Below are positions 52,451-62,472 of a DNA stretch of 64,000 bases, piece after piece. Origin of the DNA: Diaporthe sp. PMI_573 (taxonomy: Eukaryota; Ascomycota; Sordariomycetes; Diaporthales; Diaporthaceae); contig JAJTUP010000001.1 of the NCBI GenBank assembly GCA_021399435.1, forward strand, positions 1,922,001-1,986,000, in the 5' to 3' direction. How positions within the stretch are numbered: position 1 is the stretch's first letter; each line of letters opens with the position of its first letter. The notes under the pieces were generated by a model. It was not told the DNA's origin. It searched no databases and saw nothing but the letters and a program-made list of their open reading frames with translations. A program made the translations under genes and the position numbers.

Positions 52451-55400
52451 ATGGCATCCGACGACACAAATCTAAAGATTATTGGGGACAATGCAGCTGG
52501 CACCATTATGGGCGACGCACCCCTTGAACCAGATCCTGTTCGAAACAATGGGGAACGTCACGAAGCGAACAACATTCGCATGCCTGGACAACCGGCCACG
52601 GCTAGCGAGAAGCTGGCCGGACACAGCGTTGCTGAACTCGCTGACGTGGTTCAGGCCCTCAACAACAGGATTCTTGAACTCGAGAAAAATACCAACATTG
52701 ATGTGGAAGGACATCAAGAGGAAATTATGCCTCCACAACTTAAAGCCAATCTCGAGCAGCATAGGCGAATAGAATCATGTCTCTACAAGCATCGGAAGGA
52801 GTGGGAGGCTACAGAGGGTCCGGGAACTTGGGGCTTACTTGATCGGCACGCCCGTGGTTATATGCACCCTGGCGCTTGGAAGGGGGCATCGTTTAAAAAT
52901 GGATGGGCGCTCAGTTGGAGATTGGATAGTCAAAGAACCTTTGATCGGCCGGACCATTTTCACCCTTCTCACGATTGCGCGGATGGCGAGGTGGACGTCA
53001 AAGATCAGGCAATCGACGACTTCGACCGCACTATTGACTATGGAGACCGTCGTGACAGGCTCCGAAAGACCTTTGAGTGGGAGATGGATCGCCTTTACCT
53101 GGCCGAGGAATTGGAGCGACGCGGGCAAGAGAAGAAGCACCAGAATGACGACGATGCCCGTACAAAACATGAACAAAAAGACGAGTTCGGGACTCAGCAT
53201 TTTGCCCAGGCCAAACTCAATCGACTCCATTGGTTCTCGTTCAAGGACCTTGCTGGGGTGGCGGAGAAAGAGGCGTGTGTTATGGACATCCTCATAGGAG
53301 AGCCCGATATCGATGAGGATCTGGGTGCCTATCGTCTTTGGTATGGCTACTCACGCCGCGGTGCGCGAAAGCCAGACGCGTCTCAAGATGTGAAGACCTT
53401 GGCATCGACAACGCCTGGACAATCGTCGCTTCCTGAAAGAATTCGGATTCATTCTACTGCACTCTGTCAAATTCTCGGAACTCTTTTAGGAAAGACTTTG
53501 AGTGATCGAGACGAGTCAGCTTTCGTCCTTATCAGGCCCTTTAAGGCATTGAGATATTGTGAGCCAGCGTTGCGGGACTGGTGCGCGGCATTGGAGAAGA
53601 AATTTGGTATTGCATCCGAGACTGGAAAAGCAGCTATGGTGGCCACTGACGATTCCATAATTGACCCAAGCCACGGTGACCAAATTTTGCATCGTTCCGA
53701 ACTGGGCCAAACCTTTTCACGGAAGCCTAGCACAGACGAATTGGCCGCTGCAGCAGACGAACCCTTGACTGAAGAGCAAGGAGAAAAAGCCCCCATAGGA
53801 CGCCAAGACCAGCATGGGCAGGAAAAGAAAGAGAGTGGGAAAGAGAATGACGATGAAGAGTCGTCCGAGTTGACAAAGTCACCAACAGCAATGGAGCACT
53901 TGAAATGTCTTCTGAGCTTCATAGACACGGACATATTGGCCAGGCAGGAGTATCTGAACGATTCCGAAGGTCGCAAGATTGTCTTTTCCGACCTTTGGCA
54001 TCTTTTTCGACCTGGGACTGAAGTGATCGGCGGCGACGGCAAGCAAGCTTATCGGGTCATCCACGTCACCAGCGCCAAACACAGTGTTGCCCGTGACTGG
54101 GGGAATTATTTTATCTTGCGTGTGCCTGAGACTAAACGGAAGAAGAAGAAAAAGTCCGCATTCAGCATCACCTGCGTCTATATTGACTTCGACGGAAGAG
54201 ACGTTGGGCCCGTTCGGAAAGTGTTCTACATGAAGAGGTTTGACGGCGAGAGGGACATCACTTCCTTGGATGTCTACCCCCTTCGTTTCCACCCTGTAAG
54301 GCGGACTGACTTCAGCAACTTGGAATGGGACGAAGCCAAATCTCTCCCCACACATCGGAGATATCGGAAGAAACTTGCGCATCGAGGTACCAAGTTTCTT
54401 GAGGTGGCTTCAGTGAAGCATATGTATTATGCTGGACCAACGTTGGAGGTGCGGGACGAGGTCGAAAGTCAAGTGGTCATCGATTTTGAAACAGCATTTG
54501 CAGTGGAAGATGTGGCGCAGAAACTGTGGAAACCCGATTTAGAAACACTTATCGGAGGCGCGATGGCCGAGGAAGACGAAGAATCTGAAGATGAGGAAGA
54601 TGTCTGCCGCGCAGAATGTTGTCGGGAAGAGCTTGTGCACGATGACTCTTATGTGGACGACAAGCAGAGCTCCGAATATGTCGACAACCTTCTGCCCAAG
54701 GCAGGCAGGTTGGACGAACAGCTGTCGGTTGCAGTTATACCTCGACCATTGGAAGAGCTGCGTAGCCGAACGGGCGAACCTCTCATTTCGGAAGACGACC
54801 TCTTGATCATGTCTTACCGTGTATTCGGTTTTGTTCTACGGAGCCGAAAATGGGGTATGTGTTTGCCACAACTTGCTCATATCTAGGCTCTTCTGTTTTA
54901 CTAACATCATGGTTTCTCCAGCCAAGCTTGACCTCACGTACCTAACCGACGTTCATCGACCTGAGAAGCCGGTTAGTCTAGAAGGGGAGTCCAATATGGG
55001 GAACAACAAAGAGAAGAAGGAGCCTGTCACCGCCTTTGATCGCCTTGTCCTCGAGAAATGGCATCGTCCGATGATCGAGTCCCTCATTGCGCAGCATTTC
55101 CGAGACAAAAAGTCAACAACAGGGGAAAGAGAGGAGTTCGATATTGTCAAAGGCAAAGGTATTTTTGTTCTCTCCGTTGTTGTTCCATAAACGACTGAAC
55201 TGATGTATCAATCGCAGGGAAGGGCCTAATCATGCTTCTCCACGGTGCCCCTGGTGTGGGGAAGACATCCACAGCTGGTTCGTACTACTGAGCCTCCGTT
55301 GCCTTATGAATCTTTTGTACTAATGGACATCACCAAACAGAAGGAGTAGCTGAACTTTTCAAAAAGCCCCTCTTCCAAATCACCTGCGGTAAGACTGAAA

Positions 55401-56687
55401 TCAGTCATTAAGTCGCCACTTGAATGCAGGATCACTAACAATCTACTTCGTCACCAGGTGACCTTGGGGATACAGCATCGGACGTGGAGAAAGCGCTTGA
55501 GACGAACTTCGCCTTGGCAAACAGGTGGGACTGTATCCTTCTGCTCGATGAAGCGGACGTCTTCCTTGCCGAGAGGACAAAAGAAGACTTCAGGCGAAAT
55601 GGACTTGTAGCAGGTTGGTTGCCCTTGTTTGAGTGCTGATCCTATTCTTTTCTTGCACCACTAAGGACTTATCGCAGTCTTCCTACGCGTTATGGAATAC
55701 TACGCTGGTATTCTCTTCTTAACCACTAATCGTGTTGGTGACTTCGATGAGGCCTTCACGTCTCGCATCCATGTTAGTCTCTTATACAGGGAACTGAACA
55801 GGGAAAAGACAATCGAAGTATTCAAGATAAATATCGACATGATTGAGGAACGCTTCAAGAGGAAAGGCCGAGCAATCAAGATTGATAAGGCGGGTATTGG
55901 CAGCTTTGCAAACCAACATTTTACCGACTACTCGAAAGCGCGCTGGAACGGCCGACAGATTCGCAACGCATGCCAGACGGCACTAGCACTTGCTGAGTAC
56001 GACGCTCATGGGAAAAGCCATGCCGTCGTCCCGACGCCTGAAGCTGTGGTTACTCTAGGTGTCAACCATTTTGAGGTTGTTCGCAATGCCTATGTTGAGT
56101 TCACTGAGTACATAGACGACTTGTGGAAGGTAGACACGGCGCAACGGGCTAGTGACAACAAACTTCGTGCTATTTGGGTCGATGAGAACAACAAGATTGT
56201 GCCTTCTATGGGAATCGGTGGAACGGCGCAAGATAAGAAGAAGACAGCATTCCTGTTCGCCGCACAGGGCCAGTCCCTTGCGAGTCCCCCACAACAGTCG
56301 CCGCCGCCGCCACAGCAACAACAGCATTATCCACAGCGTTATCAGCCACAGCAGCAGCAGCAACAACACCGCCAGTATAATCATTACCAAAACTTGAATG
56401 TACCCCAGTCGGCCTATCCAGAGTCAAGCTATGGACAATTCCAAACTCAACAGTTCCCTGCCAGTCAAATCTCGAATTACTCGGGTGCTCCAGTTGCAAA
56501 CACTTCATTGCAAGGGACTAGAGAGGAAGAACAAAACATCTTACCCCTACACCAACCACAACGCCAACCGCTGACGACACCGCCACACCAGCAACATCCT
56601 CAACAGGATGTGCAACAAGTCATCAGTCAGGGAGTTCATGCCATGTTCGAACCATCTGGTCAGCAGCCGCCGAACCAGCCCTACTGA
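52451..56687 (+). CDS. AAA ATPase with DUF7025-type N-terminal region and Gln-rich tail, 1304 residues
   Basis: Six exons: 52451..54854, 54922..55158, 55218..55277, 55341..55388, 55458..55613 and 55678..56687, all split in phase 1. The start MASDDTNLKIIGDN leads to a short coiled coil (AELADVVQALNNRILELEKN). The DUF7025-type region lies at about 320-700 (HSTALCQILGTLLGKTL, SAFVLIRPFKALRYCEP) with charged inserts. The AAA domain follows: Walker A HGAPGVGKTSTA (about 889-900), Walker B CILLLDEADVFL (about 942-953), sensor-1 ILFLTTNRVGDFDEAF, and arginine-finger/second-region SRIHVSLLYRELN. The last ~110 residues are Gln/Pro/Tyr-rich with poly-Gln runs and no order, prion-like in composition. 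Such ATPases are expanded in filamentous ascomycetes and remain uncharacterised. This one is head-to-head with an NLR-like gene. Confidence 0.9.
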
Positions 56688-57555
56688 TGTTATGTCTTCT
56701 ATGTCTCTTTCCGTTTCTCGCCTTGAGTCAGCTTTGCTCGAAGGCAACCTTGAAGCTACTACGGAAAGAGTTGATGATTTCCTTTTTTCGTTTTGTCTTT
56801 TTTTTAGTTCCCCTCCCTAGAGTAGTTGTTAAAAACGAGATTGACATTATATGAGTCTATGTCAATCGTCAGGCAATGAAACTATACAAGTTCATGTCAT
56901 TATTGTGGGAACAGGCGAGGCTCTCATACACTGAACATGACCATGCCATGATTGTCCCCATTGCTCATCAGAAGACGTTCTCAAAGAGGAGCATATGAAT
57001 CTTAAGTCACGAGCGGCGACTGAGGCCTAGCTACGCAACGACATGGAGTCAATGAGTGCACATGTGAGCTACCCAAGCCGGTTTCGTGCCAATGTGAGTG
57101 AACTCGCACCAGCAAAGCACTGATATTACCAATGGCCTAGTTCTCAGTAAGATTCGGTGCACCCGACTGCATGAAGCGAGGACAGCTTTATACTGCGCCG
57201 CGAGATTGTGATTTACCCACTCAATCTCACCCTTCGCCGAATTAAATTTACTATCAACATAAAGAGTAGATATATATTAGGTGGAAGCCTAGTGCTATGA
57301 GATCCCCAGTCCCCAGCTTTCAAAGGCGCGCACTTACACACGCGCAGTGACAAGTGATGATCCTTGGGCCGACACTGTCGACCTTTTTTTAGTGCTGTTG
57401 CCTGTGTGGTAATTATGACCCACCAACATCATTTCAAAAAGCAGACGCACCCCACGTCCAAAACACGCTTTCCTTCAGCACTCGCTCCTTGATTATCAGT
57501 ATCACTTCCTTACGCTTCGCCCAAATATATTGCGGCACTTGCAGCACAAATAAGC
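56688..57555. other. Intergenic region
   Basis: 3' flank of the AAA ATPase and promoter of the next orphan gene. No supportable gene; T-rich near 56780-56805, TA-rich near 57270-57280. Confidence 0.45.
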
Positions 57556-58291
57556 ATGGTAGACTACAGTCAGACTCTTGTCATAGCCTTCCGAGGCTTC
57601 AACGTCCGTCTCCAAACTCTTGACAAGTTCCTTGCCAAACCCGACGATACCCACGCAACGGAGAACGGTAGATTTCAACCCCGTATGTTACCAATACAAC
57701 AACACTGGAGCTGCCTCAGACAAGATTTCGAATATTCTTCGCGCCGCGGCCACCGCAATTGACAGCAATAGTGACAGCGGCGGCATCCTCGTTGATATCC
57801 CATCTCTCTATCCCCACGACCGCTCGCCCTGGGTCTACGTGGCAGTCAGTCGCACCTTTATTTACTCGCAACGGCTTGTTACTACCGATGACCTTCAAAA
57901 GGAGGTACCTCGATCATTTGAACAGCTGGGACAAGAACTTTTGGATTGCAGTGCTAGCCCAGATGCATCAAACGAGGGCCTAATGGGCTTTTACATTGCC
58001 GCCATAGGCGGTCGCTTAGGTCCCTTACCAACGGAGCTGCGAGGGCGTAACAAGGTATTTATATTATAGTTTGTTTTCTGTTTTGCCGAGCTTTCTCGGC
58101 TGTCTAGAATAAACATGATGGCTTTTATGCAGTTACATCGACTAGTTACTTAATTCTAAGTTCCAATTCACTGTGGCATATGTGAGGAGACCTTTGAACA
58201 GTCGACAGCGAGGCAATGGCATCGCTATACTGTCCAAAAGCTAGACGAAGACATCGATGCTCTACCAGGGAGACGACATTCCCCTCCATAG
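57556..58291 (+). CDS. Orphan protein, 178 residues, three exons
   Basis: Exons 57556..57667, 57720..58054 and 58202..58291. The start is MVDYSQTLVIAFRGFNVRLQ. The first intron (52 nt, GTAGAT to CTCAG) restores a single frame (HATEN-DKISNILRAAATAI). The second (147 nt, GTATTT to ACAG) joins ELRGRNK to STARQWHRYTVQKLDEDIDA and ends GRRHSPP-stop. Without the second splice the frame would end five residues after the exon boundary. The middle part reads as a small alpha/beta protein (GGILVDIPSLYPHDRSPWVY, RLVTTDDLQKEVPRSFEQLG). No signal peptide, helix or known motif is recognised. It lies downstream of the AAA ATPase on the same strand. The exon model is plausible but unverified. Confidence 0.6.
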
Positions 58292-58663
58292 ATTCAATGC
58301 AAAGGTGTTACACTGCAGACCGTCACCACTCGCACAAGCACTCGCAGAAGACATGGCTATATTTCAGCCACATTGCAACTCTCTACAGGCATTGGAAGCC
58401 CTTTAAGGGGGTCCCCTTAGCGGATCTTAGGTCTGCTCCAGTTCACTCACCAACTGCCCATGATAATATTCGCATTCAGACCACAGTTTCGACATCTCTT
58501 GCCTTAGAATTTACCTGTTTACCGCTTGCATCTATAGCCACGATCTCCTCGCCGTCCACCTTTGCCGCATCGATTGAAGGAGTGGTAGCAATGAAACGCT
58601 TCGGCCTGCGAAAACATAAAGTCAATGACAATGCTTTTGCCATGGTGCCTCGGAGTCGTCCAC

Positions 58664-60313
58664 TTACAGCAGATATTTCAGATCTACGATCCTCAAAACC
58701 ACTACCATTATGGCAACCAGGACCCACAGTGCTACTGAAACCGGCCAGGCATATCGATCTGGTGATCAATGGTAAGCACAATGCCATAATGATACGTCAC
58801 AGAACATAGAACATAGACTTACAATGCGGCGCTTCACTCGCAGGCCAGACAAGGACTTGGGACCAAGCAATGATGGAGTATAGTCCTGCAATCGCATATC
58901 CAACCACCAAAGTCCTCGCCTCTGGGTCTTGTGGCACAAGATCGGCCAACCATGAAAAGATTAGCGGCGCCGTTCCCTGACATGTGTAGAGGATAAAATA
59001 GCTCGCATACGCGGCCGACAGCGGGGTTGTGTTTGGGTGCTGCGCCCAGACACTCATTATGATCGAAACGACAAGGCCGATAACTGCCTGTGCGACCAGC
59101 AGCGTCCATCTTGTTTGGAAAATGTCGGATGCGATTGCCCAGATCCACACGAACGCCACATTTATTGCGCCACCGGCAATAGGTATGGAGTTTACCTGTG
59201 AGGTCGACCATGTGCGAGAGCCGTCCGGGTTCAGCAGCGATTTTAAGAACAGGTTGAAGTAGTTCATTCCGTACTGCGCCAGAACTGTTCCAATATACAG
59301 CACCGGGATGAAGTAGGCAATCCACATGCTCGCTGTTCGCTTGGCTGCGGCCCAGGTGATCTTCTTGACTCCGGCCTGGCCGTGGCGCTCGAGACGTTCC
59401 TGTGCGATCTGGGCGTGTTCTGCAGTGAACCAGAAAGCACGGGGGTTCGGTCGGGAAGGATAGTCAGGCAACATGAAGAAGCCAGCAAAGCCAACGGCGA
59501 CGGTCATGATCGCATTGATGATGAACAGCCAACGCCACCCTGCGATACCATGGTGCCCGTCAAGCGTGTTGAGCATGGCCGTCTGCAAAGCGCCGCTCAT
59601 CATCGAGCCGATGGCCTGGCAGGAGTGGTAGAAGCCCATACGCTTGGCCAGCTCAGTAGGCGTGTACCAGTACACTAGCACGAATCAGCACTTGTATATG
59701 TAGGTTTTCAACGGTTGAAAGGCAACTTACTGAAGAGGGTCATCATGCCAGGCCAGGCACTGCTCTCAAATAGGCCCAGAAAAACGCGCAATACATATAC
59801 CTGATTTGCGTTGTGGCACAGCGCTATCAGTCCTGTAATGATTCCCCATCCAATCTCCAAGCCTGGCAGCCACCAGCTTGGCCGGACCCAAGTCATGATG
59901 ACTTGCGACGGGATCAGCATAATGCAGTAGGACACGCTGAACCAGGTGGTGAAGTAGTTGAGCTCATTTCCATATAGGTTGAGGTCTTCCTTCATGCCCG
60001 AGACGTAGGCGGAGCTGATATTTGTCTGATCAAGATACTTGATAACCTGGGAGACACAGCCAAAAGTCATCAGGAAGATGTCCAGCCGCCGGACGAGATC
60101 CCGCTCGAGGGGAGTTCGCTCCGCATGGTGGCGAAAGAACGCGGTGCGGCTCAGGAGGGCCTTAAAGCCCATAGCGCTGGTGATTGTAAGATTCGCGGGC
60201 TCGTCGATGTCTTCCAATTCTTGAGCGTTGTCTAGGAGGGGTTGGGTTTCTCGAGTATAAATGTGGTCAAGCGGACCGCTGGCGTCGGCTCGGGGTCGAT
60301 CGTTATAAGACAT
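58664..60313 (-). CDS. MFS transporter, allantoate permease (anion:cation symporter) family
   Basis: Complement(58664..58758, 58823..59674, 59731..60313) gives 509 residues. The start at 60313 (MSYNDRPRADASGPLDH) begins a ~90-residue cytosolic N-terminus. The twelve-helix core carries family features: RRLDIFLMTFGCVSQVIKYL with DQTNISSAYVSGMKEDLN, the helix-4/5 RVFLGLFESSAWPGMMTLF, YWYTPTELAKRMGFYHS, and WRWLFIINAIMTV. A last exon supplies helix 12 (WPVSVALWVLVAIMVVVLRI). Relatives (Dal5, Tna1, Seo1 types) import allantoate, nicotinate, pantothenate, dipeptides or related anions across the plasma membrane. The substrate here cannot be read from sequence. It shares a divergent promoter with an FAD oxidoreductase, suggesting joint uptake and oxidation of one compound. 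Confidence 0.93.
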
Positions 60314-60829
60314 TGTGACATGCCGTATGTTAGCACTGTAGTGTAACATCGCCCGCGGCGCGCACAACAGGCTGTTGGTGGCCGGGAATCGGCTTGCGGC
60401 TACATGGTAGTTCACAGTTCCCTGCGGATGACTCGTACCTGGAAACGGGCACGTAATCACTCTTGGCTTAGTGGCATGCGGCCGTGCCGGGGCAAGATAG
60501 CCATATCACGGGGCTTCATCTCGCCGGAGCAGATACCGGTAAAGCCACGGGTCTGTTCCCGGCAACTTGTCCGACATCGTTTCTTTTCCGATGAGTGGGC
60601 ACTCCGAGACTCGGACAGCACATCGCATCCATTTATTCTCCTTTGCAGATGCTGTCAATCACATGATGTCTTTGAGCCTCCAAGCGGCTCATTAAAGTGA
60701 TGAGAGCCTCTTTGGTAGGTTTCCGTGTGTTTTTGTCTGCATGCGCGTGTGCGTGAGTAAGTCGCGTGTTTACGGCTCATACATTCTTTCAGGCGTGTGT
60801 CTTGATTACATCGTTTACTGGGCTTCACC
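60314..60829. promoter_or_regulatory. Shared divergent promoter, MFS transporter / FAD oxidoreductase
   Basis: A 516-bp region between two outward-facing start codons. Several CCGG-containing sites (60487-60490, 60524-60527, 60536-60539, 60559-60562) are clustered, two of them 12 bp apart, as might suit a Zn2Cys6 pathway regulator. This is an inference from spacing only. Confidence 0.45.
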
Positions 60830-62306
60830 ATGTCTGTCGCATCAGCCAATGGCAAACCGCCGGCTTCCACCGGCCGCATCCACGGGCTCCCCGTCGACAA
60901 CCCATGTCTGTCCTTCTGGCAACAGACCACGCGCTCGTTCCCACATCTCCAGGCCAATTCTGAGAGCAGCCTCCCACCAACCACAAAATATCTTGTCATC
61001 GGCTCCGGACTCTCTGGAGCTCTGACCGCCTTCGACCTCATACACTCAGCTGGAGTGCCCGGGAGCGATGTCCTCATTCTGGAAGCACGAGAAGCTGCCT
61101 CTGGGGCCACTTCGCGCAACGCAGGCCACGTCCGGCCCGACGCATTTCGCGGATTTCAGGCCTACAAACGCGTGCATGGCACAGAACAAGCCGTGAAGAT
61201 AATCAAAAACGAGAGAGATGTTCTCCACAAGGTTGATGCGTTTGTGAGCAAGCATGATGTCCCTTGTGACTTCAATCTTGCAACTACGCTCGACGTGTGC
61301 CTTACCCCGGAGTTTGCCGACTTCAACGCTCGGAGCTTCAAGGAGTACCAGGACGCTGGTGGTGACGTGAGCCATGTCAAGGCCTACGAGGGGGAGGACG
61401 CCTCAAGAAGAACAGGCATAAGGGACACCGTGAGCGCGTATGAGTGGCCTGCTGGCTCCAGCCATCCTGCAAAGCTAGCCCAGTGGCTGTTGGACCAGAG
61501 CATTGCCAAGGGCGCATTGTTGTTCACGCAATGCCCGGCTCTATCTATTTCCAAGAGCTCAGATAAAGAGACACGGTGGGACATCGAGACTCCCAAGGGC
61601 ACCATTATTGCGCAAACAGTAGTCCACTGCACCAACGGTTTCGCCGGCCATCTCATCTCTCAGCTGAAACCATACGTGACACCAACGAGAGCGCAGGCAC
61701 TTTCATTCGTCCCGCCGATGGCCTTGTCGGGGAAGAACATGCTAGCCAGCACGATGTCATTGCGATACAGCCTCCATAAGTTCTACTCCGTGATGCAGCG
61801 CAAAGCTGACGGAATCATCATCGTGGGAGCATCGATAAGAAACCCAAATCTCAGCCGGGAAACAGTCGAGGGCATGACAACACCAGATGACACCACGTTC
61901 AATGAGGAGATCAAGCAGGACATCATTGCAAACTTCGAGAGATATCTCCCTGCGTGTGAGAACGGGAGACTGAACCATGGCGAGGGCGCTCAGCATTCTT
62001 GGTCTGGCATTCTGGGCATGACGACAGACTCAGTGCCGTTCGTGGGCAGTTTGGATAATCTTCCTGGGCAGTATGTGTGTGCGGGTTTCAACGGGCATGG
62101 TAAGAATCATTTCCATCATCCTTGTCAGTGCCAATCACGGCTAATCCACGGATCTAGGAATGGCACGGATTTTCACTTGTGCTCCCGCTGTGGTCAAGCT
62201 TATTCAGGGTGCCAACTGGTCTGATACCGGGTTACCGGAGTGCTTTGATGTTACGGAAGAGCGGCTACAGCGACTGTCCCAGGGCTCAATTGAGTCTGTT
62301 CTTTGA
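60830..62306 (+). CDS. FAD-dependent oxidoreductase, DAO superfamily
   Basis: Exons 60830..62099 and 62158..62306 give 472 residues. The start has a strong CACCATG context (MSVASANGKPPASTGRIHGL). The Rossmann dinucleotide-binding motif is YLVIGSGLSGALTAFDLI (GSGLSG at about 58-63), followed by the acidic strand end VLILEAREAASGATSRNAGH, with the SRNAGH segment typical of D-amino-acid/sarcosine/glycine oxidase-type DAO proteins that contact FAD. The C-terminal FAD motif spans the intron (VCAGFNGH-GMARIFTCAPAV). There is no signal peptide and no C-terminal SKL, so a cytosolic location is likely. The probable reaction is flavin-linked oxidation of a secondary amine or amino acid. The substrate is unknown. 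Confidence 0.92.
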
Positions 62307-62472
62307 ATCGCATCCGATTTCTCCATGATATCCTGATGACAGCTCAATCTAAAAATATCCAAACATAAACCAATATCCCCAGGTTGCTCTAATTCGTGCT
62401 GGAATAGTGTCCCCACCTAGATAACATGATCGAGGATAACTCTGTGCACACTTGCATCCCGCGTGTTCCTTA

